63,421 bases of DNA, taken from the NCBI GenBank assembly GCA_013289415.1, contig JABDAB010000004.1, positions 29,840-93,260 on the forward strand, written 5' to 3'. The number at the start of each line of letters is the position of its first letter. Position 1 is the first letter of the stretch. The DNA is from Gammaproteobacteria bacterium (GTDB lineage Bacteria > Pseudomonadota > Gammaproteobacteria > Legionellales > Legionellaceae). Positions 35,751-45,327 of the stretch are shown in pieces. Below the pieces are notes generated by a model. The model was not told the DNA's origin. It was given only the letters and a program-made list of their open reading frames with translations, and did not search any database. The position numbers and the translations under genes were made by a program.

Positions 35751-36353
35751 GTGAATTTAAATTCTATAGCGACTGTAAATGCAGGACATTCATTTCGTGG
35801 AAAAATTCCTGAAATCAAAGGTACTGGAATTTATGTTGTTCAAATGAAAGATATTGATAATGAATATATTATCAATTGGAAAACGGTAATTGAAACTGGA
35901 TTAACAGAGCGCCAATCAACAAATTGGCTTCGAAGTGGAGATATATTGTTTGCTGCACGAGGACAACGAAACTATGCTGCATTGGTTGATGGCGAAATTA
36001 ACGAACGTCAGATTGTAGCTGCTCCACAGTTTTACGTGATTCGATTGACTCAACCAAACATTCTTCCCGAATATTTGGCATGGTATGTTAATCAACCAAT
36101 TGCGCAAAAATATTATCTTGCTAATGCCGAAGGCAGCACTACCCCCAGTATTCGCAGACAAGTATTGGAAGGCACACCAATTGTTTTGCCTTCATTGAAA
36201 CAACAAAAAACCTTCATTGAATTAGCAAAAACAATCAGCAAAGAGAAGCAGCTGGCAGTCAGAATGATCACCAATGGTGAAAAACTGATGCAAAGTCTGC
36301 TGAACGAAATCTGTCATATCCAGTTAAAACAAGAGGAAGTGAAATCGTGGTAA
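35751..36353 (+). CDS. Half-size type I specificity subunit (single TRD HsdS)
   Basis: A 200-residue protein starting at GTG 35751. It reads NSIATVNAGHSFRGKIPEIK, VVQMKDIDNEYIINW, LRSGDILFAARGQRNYAALV and STTPSIRRQVLEGTPIVLPS, the standard target-recognition domain of HsdS. One helical spacer (QQKTFIELAKTISKEKQLA) follows. Normal HsdS has two such halves, so this would act as a dimer or as an alternative recognition half. Its stop overlaps the start of hsdM. A full-length HsdS is encoded on the other side of hsdM, so the operon can make two specificities. Confidence 0.82.
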   Translation: MNLNSIATVNAGHSFRGKIPEIKGTGIYVVQMKDIDNEYIINWKTVIETGLTERQSTNWLRSGDILFAARGQRNYAALVDGEINERQIVAAPQFYVIRLTQPNILPEYLAWYVNQPIAQKYYLANAEGSTTPSIRRQVLEGTPIVLPSLKQQKTFIELAKTISKEKQLAVRMITNGEKLMQSLLNEICHIQLKQEEVKSW

Positions 36354-37942
36354 ATATACAACATAGCGAAACAATAAACAATAACGCAGTTAATCAAGAC
36401 ACTATTAATAAAGCCTTGATGGCAGCGTGTGATACTTTCCGTGGGACTATCAGTGCAGATACTTACAAAGACTTCATTCTTACCATGTTGTTTTTAAAAT
36501 ACATCTCAGATGTCTGGCAGGATCATTTTGATGGATATCAGAAGCAATATGGTAATGAACCCGAACTGATTCATGAAATGATGAAAAATGAACGATTTGT
36601 GATCCCCGAGATTCCCATTCGCAATGATGATGGGTCAGTAAAAGACAAGTTTCAGGCTACATTCAAAAACATTTGGGAAAGACGTCACGAGCCTGGTAAT
36701 GGTGAACGTATTGATATCTGCTTGCACGCCATTGAAGACGCAAACGGAACCAAATTACGTGATAACGCTAAAAGTGTCTTTCAGGACATCAGTTTTAATA
36801 CCGATAAACTGGGTGAGGAAAAGCAAAAAAACACCATATTAAGACATTTATTGGAAGACTTCGCTAACCCCGAACTTAACTTGAGTCCTTCACGTGTTGG
36901 CAAACTGGATATCATTGGTAATGCTTATGAGTACCTCATCAAACATTTTGCTGCAAGTGGCGGACAAAAGGCGGGTGAATTCTATACTCCCCCTGAAGTT
37001 TCAAGCTTGATGGCAACCTTGCTGGACCCTCAACCCGGTGAGAGTATTTGCGATCCTGCTTGTGGTTCGGGATCGTTGTTGATGAAGTGCGGTCGACTTA
37101 TTCGTGAAAACCACCATCAAAAAAATTACGCACTTTTTGGACAAGAGGCGATTGGGTCTATCTGGTCACTCGCCAAGATGAACATGTTTTTGCATGGTGA
37201 AGACAATCATAAAATTGAATGGGGTGATACGATCAGAAATCCCAAGTTGCTCGATAGCAAAGGGCAGTTGATGTTGTTTGATATCGTAACGGCTAACCCT
37301 CCATTTTCTCTCGATAAGTGGGGAAGTGAGGAAGCAGAAAACGATCATCATGGCCGGTTTCGACGTGGCATGCCACCAAAAACCAAAGGTGACTATGCGT
37401 TTATTTTACATATGATTGAAACGTTAAAACCTAAAACAGGTCGAATGGGTGTTGTTGTTCCGCACGGCGTTTTATTCAGAGGCTCAAGCGAAGGAAAAAT
37501 CAGACAAAAATTGATTGAAGAAAATTTGCTGGATACGGTGATTGGCCTACCGGAAAAGTTGTTTTATGGTACCGGAATACCTGCAGCCATTCTTATTTTT
37601 AAAAAACAAAAGTCTGATGAAAAGGTGCTTTTTATTGATGCATCGAAAGAATATAAGTCGGGTAAAAACCAAAATCAGTTGTCCATAGAAAATATTAATA
37701 AAATTATTGAGACATATAAAAGAAGACAATTCGTTGATAAATATGCTTATCTGGCGAGTATGGATGAGATCAAGGAAAAAGATTATAACCTCAATATATC
37801 AAGATATGTTGATACATTTGAAGAGGTAGAAGAAATTGATTTGATGTCAGTTCGAGCTGAACGTTTGGCACTGAAAAAGGAGTTGGCTGATCTTGAGATT
37901 CAAATGGAAAATTATTTGAAGGAGCTTGGATATGGTTCCTAA
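36347..37942 (+). CDS. hsdM: Type I restriction-modification methyltransferase subunit HsdM
   Basis: A 531-residue N6-adenine methyltransferase. The N-terminal helical domain (DTFRGTISADTYKDFILTML) is followed by AGEFYTPPEVSSLMATLL, motif I DPACGSGSLL near residue 236, and catalytic motif IV NPPF near residue 318. The start is GTG 36347, overlapping the half-size HsdS stop, with GAGG just upstream. It combines with HsdS to methylate the recognition sites and with HsdR to form the restriction complex. The end overlaps the full HsdS start by 11 bases. Confidence 0.95.
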   Translation: MVNIQHSETINNNAVNQDTINKALMAACDTFRGTISADTYKDFILTMLFLKYISDVWQDHFDGYQKQYGNEPELIHEMMKNERFVIPEIPIRNDDGSVKDKFQATFKNIWERRHEPGNGERIDICLHAIEDANGTKLRDNAKSVFQDISFNTDKLGEEKQKNTILRHLLEDFANPELNLSPSRVGKLDIIGNAYEYLIKHFAASGGQKAGEFYTPPEVSSLMATLLDPQPGESICDPACGSGSLLMKCGRLIRENHHQKNYALFGQEAIGSIWSLAKMNMFLHGEDNHKIEWGDTIRNPKLLDSKGQLMLFDIVTANPPFSLDKWGSEEAENDHHGRFRRGMPPKTKGDYAFILHMIETLKPKTGRMGVVVPHGVLFRGSSEGKIRQKLIEENLLDTVIGLPEKLFYGTGIPAAILIFKKQKSDEKVLFIDASKEYKSGKNQNQLSIENINKIIETYKRRQFVDKYAYLASMDEIKEKDYNLNISRYVDTFEEVEEIDLMSVRAERLALKKELADLEIQMENYLKELGYGS

Positions 37943-39161
37943 TGGATGGACGTCCACAAATCTCGGGAAGATCATGGAGTTTAAAAATGGACTTAATTTT
38001 AAAAAATCAGATTCAGGTGAATTAATTAAGATTGTTGGTGTCGGTGATTTTAAAGATTTTTCTGAGTTAAATGAAATGGGGCATCTGCAAACAGTAAATG
38101 TCTCTAACATTATTAAGAATGATGAATTGTTAAAGGACGGTGATCTGTTATTCGTTCGCTCTAATGGAAACAAAGATCTAATAGGACGATGCTTGTTTTT
38201 TCCTCAAGTAAATGAAAGGCTTTCTTTTTCTGGTTTTACAATTCGAGGAAGAGTAAATATTAAGAAAGCCCTTCCGGATTACATTGCCTCTCTCGCTCGT
38301 TCATCATTTATGAAGCAGCAAATATCAAAAAGTGGAGGTGGAACAAATATTTCTAATCTCAGCCAACAGATTCTTAATGATATTGTTCTATTACTTCCAG
38401 CACTTCCCGAACAAAAAAAAATTATCCAAATCCTCTCCACATGGGACAAAGCCATCAGCAACACCGAAAAATTATTAGCCAACAGCGAGCTACAGAAAAA
38501 AGCGTTAATGCAGCAGTTGCTTACTGGGAAAAAACGATTTTATGGGTTTAATGCTGATTGGGATGAATATTCTTTGCAAAAACTGGGGACTACTTATAAT
38601 GGATTATCAGGAAAATCAAAGAACGACTTTAAACGAGGTAAATCTTATATACCTTATGTAAATATATTTAATAATTCCAAAATAAAGGTTACAAAATTAG
38701 AGTTGGTTAACGTTGAGTCGGGTGAAAGACAGAACCAAGTAAAATATGGCGATATATTTTTTACAACCTCATCTGAAACTCCACATGAAGTTGGCATGTC
38801 CTCAGTTCTTTTAGATACTTTAAATGAAACATACCTGAATTCCTTTTGCTTTGGTTTTAGATTATATGATTTTAAGCGTCTATTACCGTCTTTTGCTCAG
38901 TTTTTTTTGAGAAGTGCAAAAATACGTAAAGAGATATCTGCGCTCGCACAAGGAGCTACCCGTTATAATCTTTCCCCCACCAGATTGATGAAAATAAAAT
39001 TTAAGCTTCCTTCGGTGAAAGAGCAACAAAAAATTGCTTTAGTGCTTTCGGGCTCAGATAAAGAAATCGAAATCTTGCAACAAAAATTGGATTGCCTGAA
39101 ACAAGAAAAAAAAGCACTAATGCAGCAATTACTTACTGGAAAACTGCGAGTAAAACCATGA
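37932..39161 (+). CDS. hsdS: Type I specificity subunit HsdS, full length (two TRDs)
   Basis: Start ATG 37932 (MVPNGWTSTNLGK), seven bases after GGAG. There are two target-recognition domains, each followed by a conserved spacer helix: LPEQKKIIQILSTWDKAI ending KKALMQQLLTGKKRF near residue 205, and VKEQQKIALVLSGSDKEI ending KKALMQQLLTGKLRV at the C-terminus. The repeated KKALMQQLLTGK segments set the spacing of the bipartite site. Its TGA overlaps the ATG of the next gene. Confidence 0.93.
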   Translation: MVPNGWTSTNLGKIMEFKNGLNFKKSDSGELIKIVGVGDFKDFSELNEMGHLQTVNVSNIIKNDELLKDGDLLFVRSNGNKDLIGRCLFFPQVNERLSFSGFTIRGRVNIKKALPDYIASLARSSFMKQQISKSGGGTNISNLSQQILNDIVLLLPALPEQKKIIQILSTWDKAISNTEKLLANSELQKKALMQQLLTGKKRFYGFNADWDEYSLQKLGTTYNGLSGKSKNDFKRGKSYIPYVNIFNNSKIKVTKLELVNVESGERQNQVKYGDIFFTTSSETPHEVGMSSVLLDTLNETYLNSFCFGFRLYDFKRLLPSFAQFFLRSAKIRKEISALAQGATRYNLSPTRLMKIKFKLPSVKEQQKIALVLSGSDKEIEILQQKLDCLKQEKKALMQQLLTGKLRVKP

Positions 39162-40156
39162 ATAGAACTCAGCCAAAACATCGCGTCAAGCTTTTTGAAA
39201 ATGATGGAACAGATGAAATTTACATGCATATAAAAATAGGCACTGAAAAATGGCATGAGCCTGCCCAACAATATTGGCAGGCTCAATATGAACAATATCA
39301 ACGGTATTTGGATAGTAAGTTTGTAAAAGAAATCGGCATGGATTTTCTCAGTCAAATATGGGAATTAACGCTGGCTTCTTATATTGATCAGCAATTAGGC
39401 AATGAATCTGGTTTGGTTAATCATAAAATTAAAGATGTCAGCTGCCCTGATTTTTGTTTTGAAATTGATGGTCAAAAATTTTATCTTGAAGCAACTACGC
39501 CAAAAACGGGTAATTGTGAAGACCTGAATGTTACTTTTGAAGAAATTAGAGGTATAGCAAGAAAAACACCGGTGGCTTCTTACAAAGAAAGATTATGCTC
39601 TGCAATTCGTGAAAAAGGTGAAAATGCCTATTACGGTAATGACAAAAAATCAGGATATAAGGATCACATGGAGGAAAATGACGGATTTATTGTTGCTATC
39701 TCTATGGCAAAAATACCATTCTTTAATCAACCCATTGATTATCAAGTAGATTTAAGCTGTATTTTTGGGTTATCTTCAAGAAAAGTACCTGTTATAAGAG
39801 ATCAGACCGGTCAGCAATATATGGGGGCAATTTATTATGATCAAGAATTATCTTTTCCAAAACAAGCTTCAGGAAAGCCAATTGATACATATTATTTTGT
39901 TGATGATAAATACAGTCATATTAGTGCTATTTTGATTTCACATAGTGGATGGGTCTTTTTTCCTGACGCTGACAAATATGGGACTCCTCTTCGATGGGAA
40001 GAATGTCGGAATGATTATATTCTCGTTCATAATCCTTTTGCAAAAACACCGTTACCAACAGGCTATTTTTCTGTTTATAGGGAAATAACACCTTCGGATG
40101 TTAATGATTTTTTAAATCCAACTTGTGAGGCCAACCTTGAACAGGAGCTTGTTTAA
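39158..40156 (+). CDS. Unknown protein embedded in the restriction operon, nuclease-like
   Basis: A 332-residue protein from ATG 39158 (MNRTQPKHRVKLFEND), which overlaps the HsdS stop. It has no signal or membrane segment. Residues around 100-125 read CPDFCFEIDGQKFYLEATTP, a strand-Asp-strand-Glu arrangement similar to PD-(D/E)XK nucleases but with Thr where Lys is usual. Later segments are VDLSCIFGLSSRKVPVIRD and YYFVDDKYSHISAILISHSG. The tight overlaps with hsdS before it and the AlbA_2 gene after it show it is an operon member, not a passenger. A restriction or anti-phage accessory role is inferred. Confidence 0.6.
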   Translation: MNRTQPKHRVKLFENDGTDEIYMHIKIGTEKWHEPAQQYWQAQYEQYQRYLDSKFVKEIGMDFLSQIWELTLASYIDQQLGNESGLVNHKIKDVSCPDFCFEIDGQKFYLEATTPKTGNCEDLNVTFEEIRGIARKTPVASYKERLCSAIREKGENAYYGNDKKSGYKDHMEENDGFIVAISMAKIPFFNQPIDYQVDLSCIFGLSSRKVPVIRDQTGQQYMGAIYYDQELSFPKQASGKPIDTYYFVDDKYSHISAILISHSGWVFFPDADKYGTPLRWEECRNDYILVHNPFAKTPLPTGYFSVYREITPSDVNDFLNPTCEANLEQELV

Positions 40157-42045
40157 TGATTTGGACAGTCCAACAAATATTCGATGAGCTCATCCAACTC
40201 GACGAGCACCAACGCATAGAAGCCAAACGAGCCAGTGAAATTGGCCCCTCAGTTATGCAAACTGTTTGTGCCTTTGCCAATGAACCTGGTTTGGGTGGGG
40301 GATGGTTGCTGTTGGGGGTTGATGAACCCGATTCCGAACATAATACCTATTGGGCCAGTGGTGTTGAGAATACAGACAAGTTACTGAATGATTTGCAAAA
40401 CAATTGCCGAAACCAGTTTGAGCATCCGGTGCGTATTGAATGCAAGCATGCCAAAATAGACGGTAAATCTGTTATTGGTATTTTGGTGCATGAGCTTGAA
40501 CCAAGCGCCAAGCCATGTCGTTTTATTGGTAAGCCGGATAAACACAACAAGCGTAAAACCGGGGTTTGGCGTCGTGGGGCAAATGGTGATTATGAATGCA
40601 ATGAAAGAGAACTTGAACCTATTTTAATGGCAAAAGCGGGTATCAGTTATGAGCAAATCATTTTACCTGATGTCTGTCTGGATGATTTGGATGAAACAGT
40701 CATTGAGCAGTATCGAAAATTAAGGGGCAAAGCCCGTGCTGATGCACCAGAATTGAAACTGGATAATCTTGCATTATTGAAAGCCTTGCGTCTTGTTAAA
40801 AAGCAAGACAATGAATATCGTCCTAATATTGCGGGTTTGCTCCTGTTTGGCAAAGAATTATCTTTGCGAACGCATTTGCCTGCTGTACGTGTGGATTATG
40901 TCCGCACTTCGGGTATTCGCTGGGTGGAGGATCCTGAAAATCGTTTTCAGTATTCCATCGATCTGCGTGAACCATTGGTGCGACTTATTCCCAAAATGGA
41001 GCATATCATCATGAGTGATATGCCGCGTTATTTTCGATTGGAAGAGGGATCCATACAGCGTTCCGACCAGCCTTTTTTGCCTTATAAAGTGGTGCGTGAG
41101 GCATTGGTTAATGCGGTTATGCATAGAGATTACGGCATACATCAGCCCACATTGATTGTGCGTTATCGTAATCGTCTGGAAATTAATAACGCTGGTTACT
41201 CTCTAAAACCCCTGGATGAGCCAGATGCGGAGAATTCTGTATTAAGAAACCCTGTTTTAGCAAGCGTATTATATGATTTGGAATTTGCTGAAACCAAGGG
41301 CACCGGATTTCAAATCATGAGGCATTTATTGCATGAAACCGGCTTAACCAAGCCAATTTTAGTTTCTAACCTCACCAGTCGTTCCTTCAAGATTAGCCTT
41401 TTATTGCATCAATTGATGAGTGAAGAGCATTTGACTTGGTTGCAACAATGGCGTCATTTGAAATTAAATGATGATGAGGCCAAGGCGCTTGTTTTTATTC
41501 TGGAAATGGGAGCCATTGATAATGCTGCTTTAAGGACGATAACTGATCTGGATACCTTGGAGGCTAGTCAATTGTTGGGCAAGCTTTGTCAAAAGCACCA
41601 TTTAATTGAAAAATCAGGCTCTGGACGTAATACATACTATCAAGCCACGTCTCTGCTATTAAATGGTGTTAGTTTTAACTCAAATAGCCCTGACCTAAAT
41701 CCAAATAGACCCGACCTAAGTCCAAATAAACCCGACCTAAATTTGAATAGACCCGACCTTTTGAAAGAATTACAAGAAAGTATTAACGAGTTAAGCGCAA
41801 AAGCTAGAATGAATAAGTTATGGCCGATTATATTGCATATTCTAGTGGAATGCTCTTTCTCTGCTGATGAATTGTCTAATTTACTTAGAAGAGACCCTGT
41901 TTCGCTCAGAAAAAAACATTTATCAGTTATGAAAAAACAGGGGCTGATCAGATATCTTCATTCTGAAGTTTCAAATCATCCCCATCAAGCCTATGTTATC
42001 ACCGAAAAAGGCAAACAATGGCTAAGAAGCCAGGAGCAGCTATGA
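40156..42045 (+). CDS. AlbA_2 / HATPase_c_4 DNA-binding regulator-like protein
   Basis: A 629-residue protein; its ATG overlaps the preceding TAA (TAATG). Residues 15-135 form an AlbA_2 (Schlafen-type) domain: EAKRASEIGPSVMQTVCAFA then GGGWLLLGVDE. Residues about 190-400 contain LLLFGKELSLRTHLPAVRVD, VREALVNAVMHRDYG and LEINNAGYSLKP, the ATP-binding HATPase_c_4 region. Winged-helix segments follow. Between them are four 7-residue repeats of the type NRPDLNP (about residues 510-535). Such proteins are recurrent partners of type I restriction operons, with no settled function. It overlaps the next frame. Confidence 0.82.
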   Translation: MIWTVQQIFDELIQLDEHQRIEAKRASEIGPSVMQTVCAFANEPGLGGGWLLLGVDEPDSEHNTYWASGVENTDKLLNDLQNNCRNQFEHPVRIECKHAKIDGKSVIGILVHELEPSAKPCRFIGKPDKHNKRKTGVWRRGANGDYECNERELEPILMAKAGISYEQIILPDVCLDDLDETVIEQYRKLRGKARADAPELKLDNLALLKALRLVKKQDNEYRPNIAGLLLFGKELSLRTHLPAVRVDYVRTSGIRWVEDPENRFQYSIDLREPLVRLIPKMEHIIMSDMPRYFRLEEGSIQRSDQPFLPYKVVREALVNAVMHRDYGIHQPTLIVRYRNRLEINNAGYSLKPLDEPDAENSVLRNPVLASVLYDLEFAETKGTGFQIMRHLLHETGLTKPILVSNLTSRSFKISLLLHQLMSEEHLTWLQQWRHLKLNDDEAKALVFILEMGAIDNAALRTITDLDTLEASQLLGKLCQKHHLIEKSGSGRNTYYQATSLLLNGVSFNSNSPDLNPNRPDLSPNKPDLNLNRPDLLKELQESINELSAKARMNKLWPIILHILVECSFSADELSNLLRRDPVSLRKKHLSVMKKQGLIRYLHSEVSNHPHQAYVITEKGKQWLRSQEQL

Positions 42046-45000
42046 CCCATTTACCACGTTTCCAGGAAGAATACAGCGCAAAAATTCCTGCGCTGGTTGT
42101 ACTGAATAATTTGGGATGGACATTCCTGTCTCCAGAGCAAGCTCTTGCAGCGCGTGATAATAAACTCAATGAAGTTGTCTTGAAAACACTACTGTATGAC
42201 ATTTTACGAAAACGACGGTTTAAGTACGCGGGCACTGAATACCCATTATCTGATAAATCAATTGATGCAATTGTGGCTGTAATCAGCACGCCAGCATTGA
42301 ATGAAGGAGTAACCAAAGCCAATGAACGCCTGTATAACCATATTTTGTATGGTATTACCGTTACAGAGTTTATTGGTGGCAAAAAAGTAAGTCCTACCAT
42401 TCCGTTGATCGATTGGCATGATATTCAAAATAACAGTTTTTTCTTTACAGAAGAATTTTCTGTTTTGGGTGCCAGTGGTGTGGAAACACGTCGTCCTGAT
42501 ATTGTTTGTTTTGTTAATGGCTTGCCGTTGGTCGTTATTGAGGCGAAAAGACCGGATGGTAAAAAGGACGCCACCACTGAAGAAGGCATTTCGCAACATT
42601 TAAGAAACCAACGCTTGAGTGAAATTCCGCAGTTATTTGCCTACAGCCAGCTTTTGCTATCCATTAATGGGATAGACGCTTTATATGGCACTCAAGGAAC
42701 AGATGCAAAATTTTGGGCGACTTGGCGTGAAGAAGAGTTTGAGGAGGATGCATTTAATTGCATTAAGAATTTACAACTTTCTGATAATCAGAAAACTAAT
42801 TTGTTCACCCATCGCCATCCGGCTGATAGAGTTTGGTTTAATAATCTGATTGCTCAAGGACAATTAGCTGTTACGGGTCAAGATAAATTGATTATCAGTT
42901 TGTTATCGCCACAACGTTTGATCGATATGACGCGTTACTTTATGTTGTTTGACAAGAAAGCGGGGAAAATTGTTGCACGATATCAACAATTTTTTGGTAT
43001 TCAGCGATTAGTTGAACGAATTAACACGCCTCGTCCTGATGGGGGGCGTGAAGGTGGTGTGATATGGCATACCACTGGATCCGGAAAATCGTTAACGATG
43101 GTATTTTTATCTCGGGCCCTTATCTTGCATGAGAGTTTGAAGCAGTGTCGCATTGTAGTGGTTACTGATCGCGTTGATCTGGAAAGGCAGTTATCCAATA
43201 CTTTCCATTCTGGTGGTGAGTTTTCAGGGGCTGGGGAGTTTATAAATGCAAAAGCAACTTCTGGCAAAAGATTAGCTGAACAAGTCAGCAAAGGAACTGA
43301 GCGCGTTATTTTTTCTTTGATCCAAAAATTCAATACAGCAGCCAAATTGCCGCAATGTAAAAATTCAAGCCGGGATATTGTCGTGTTGGTGGATGAAGGG
43401 CATCGCTCACAAGGCGGGGAAAGTTATATTCGCATGAAGCAAGCATTGCCCAATGCGGCTTTTATTGCATTTACCGGAACTCCATTGTTAAAAGAAGATA
43501 AAACAACCAACAAATTTGGTTCTATCATTCATGCTTACACCATGCAGCGTGCAGTGGAAGATAAAATGGTTACGCCACTTTTGTATGAAGAAAGACGCCC
43601 TGAATTAATGGTTAATGATCGTGCTATTGATTCCTGGTTTGAACGTATTACCGAAGAGTTAACTGATAAACAGCGTGCTGATTTAAAGAAGAAATATGCG
43701 AAGAAAGGTGAGCTCTACCGTTCTGAAAACAGGATTGACCTTGTTGCCCATGATATAGCGCACCATTTTGCCAAAAATATCGATGAAGGATTAAAAGGGC
43801 AAATTGCTTGTGACAGCAAATTGTCGGCTATTCGCTATAAAAAATATCTGGATGAAGTTGGGTTGTTTGAATCAGCTGTTGTGATGTCACCACCGGATAC
43901 GAGAGAGGGTAATACTGAGGTTGATGAATCAAGCATCCCTGAAGTAACCAAATGGTGGAAGGACAATGTAGGAAATCAAGAGGAGCGAGTATATACAAAA
44001 CAGATTATTGATCGATTTGCAGATGATGATGATTTAAAGCTCATTATCGTTGTCGATAAACTATTAACAGGTTTTGATGAATCCCGTAATACTGTGCTCT
44101 ATATTGATAAGCAGTTAAAAGAACATAATTTGATACAGGCCATTGCTCGCGTTAATCGATTACATGAAAAGAAAAAATTTGGTTTGTTAATTGATTACAG
44201 AGGCATTCTTAAAGAATTGGATACAACCATTGCTCAATACCAGGATTTAGCATCCAGAACGCAAGAAGGTTATGACATAGCTGATCTTGATGGACTTTAT
44301 CGTCAAATGTCCAGTGAGTATAAACGTCTTCCCATGCTGTATGATGCACTTCACAATATTTTCAAACATGTCAAAAATAAATCAGATATTGAGCAGTTAA
44401 GGCAAGTTATTATTCCCAAAATACAGGAAGTAAATGGGGAGCTAATTGATGCAAATCTTAAGGTGCGAGAGGATTTTTATGATGCTTTAAGTGAATTTTC
44501 CAGTTGTCTGAAGGTGGCATTGCAGTCGGACAGCTTTTTTGATGATAAGAGTTTTACTGATGCACAACGCAATCATTACAAAGAAACATTGAAGCAGTAT
44601 ACCAGCTTGCGTCAAATGGCAAAACTGGATGCTGGGGAAATTATTATTTACGATAAATATGCAGAGCAAGTCAAAAAGTTGATGGACAAGCATGTTGTGG
44701 GTGTGCAAATCAGAGAGCCGGCTGGTGTTTATGAAGTTCGAAAAATGGGACAACAAGAACGACCCGAAGAGTGGACCGATGAAAAAACACGTAATGAAAC
44801 CGATATTATCAAGACCAAAATAGCCAAAATGATAGAACAAGATCTCAGAGACGATCCTTACGCGAAGGAGACGTTTTCCCAGCTTCTTAAAATAGCCATC
44901 CAGGAAGCTGAGGAATTATTTGAGCATCCATTAAAACAATATTTGCTTTTTCAAGAATTTGAAGAAGATGTTGCACATCGAAGGCTAAAAGAAATACCGG

Positions 45001-45314
45001 TTGATTTTGCAGGTAATCGTCATGCACAAGCATATTATGGTGTATTTCGGCTGGAGCTTCCGATTTCCTTTTCATTATTGACTGAAACAGGACAAAAAAA
45101 GTGGATTGAGTTGGCTTTTTCAATAGATGAGCTCATTAATATTTCTGTTGCTGAACATTCCCTGAACCAGCAAAATACAGAAGCGGATATTCGAAAAAAA
45201 TTATTACCGATTATTTTTAATGAGTGCAAAGAATCTGGCTGCGGAATGGATCACGCAAAAAGAATTATTGAACAAATTATTCAAATTGTTCGTGTAGGTT
45301 TGATCACAATATGA
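42042..45314 (+). CDS. hsdR: Type I restriction endonuclease subunit HsdR
   Basis: A 1090-residue protein. ATG 42042 (MTHLPRFQEEYSAKI) is preferred because AGGAG lies five bases upstream; an in-frame ATG at 42018 lacks a site. The nuclease domain has RRPDIVCFVNGLPLVVIEAK (D..ExK) near residue 152. The translocase has HTTGSGKSLTMVFL (Walker A, near 342), VVLVDEGHRSQ (motif II, near 450), FIAFTGTPLL (motif III) and QAIARVNRLHEKK (motif VI). It cleaves unmethylated DNA after translocation in complex with HsdM and HsdS. All catalytic motifs are intact. Confidence 0.95.
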   Translation: MTHLPRFQEEYSAKIPALVVLNNLGWTFLSPEQALAARDNKLNEVVLKTLLYDILRKRRFKYAGTEYPLSDKSIDAIVAVISTPALNEGVTKANERLYNHILYGITVTEFIGGKKVSPTIPLIDWHDIQNNSFFFTEEFSVLGASGVETRRPDIVCFVNGLPLVVIEAKRPDGKKDATTEEGISQHLRNQRLSEIPQLFAYSQLLLSINGIDALYGTQGTDAKFWATWREEEFEEDAFNCIKNLQLSDNQKTNLFTHRHPADRVWFNNLIAQGQLAVTGQDKLIISLLSPQRLIDMTRYFMLFDKKAGKIVARYQQFFGIQRLVERINTPRPDGGREGGVIWHTTGSGKSLTMVFLSRALILHESLKQCRIVVVTDRVDLERQLSNTFHSGGEFSGAGEFINAKATSGKRLAEQVSKGTERVIFSLIQKFNTAAKLPQCKNSSRDIVVLVDEGHRSQGGESYIRMKQALPNAAFIAFTGTPLLKEDKTTNKFGSIIHAYTMQRAVEDKMVTPLLYEERRPELMVNDRAIDSWFERITEELTDKQRADLKKKYAKKGELYRSENRIDLVAHDIAHHFAKNIDEGLKGQIACDSKLSAIRYKKYLDEVGLFESAVVMSPPDTREGNTEVDESSIPEVTKWWKDNVGNQEERVYTKQIIDRFADDDDLKLIIVVDKLLTGFDESRNTVLYIDKQLKEHNLIQAIARVNRLHEKKKFGLLIDYRGILKELDTTIAQYQDLASRTQEGYDIADLDGLYRQMSSEYKRLPMLYDALHNIFKHVKNKSDIEQLRQVIIPKIQEVNGELIDANLKVREDFYDALSEFSSCLKVALQSDSFFDDKSFTDAQRNHYKETLKQYTSLRQMAKLDAGEIIIYDKYAEQVKKLMDKHVVGVQIREPAGVYEVRKMGQQERPEEWTDEKTRNETDIIKTKIAKMIEQDLRDDPYAKETFSQLLKIAIQEAEELFEHPLKQYLLFQEFEEDVAHRRLKEIPVDFAGNRHAQAYYGVFRLELPISFSLLTETGQKKWIELAFSIDELINISVAEHSLNQQNTEADIRKKLLPIIFNECKESGCGMDHAKRIIEQIIQIVRVGLITI

Positions 45315-45327
45315 TTAAGGATAATCA

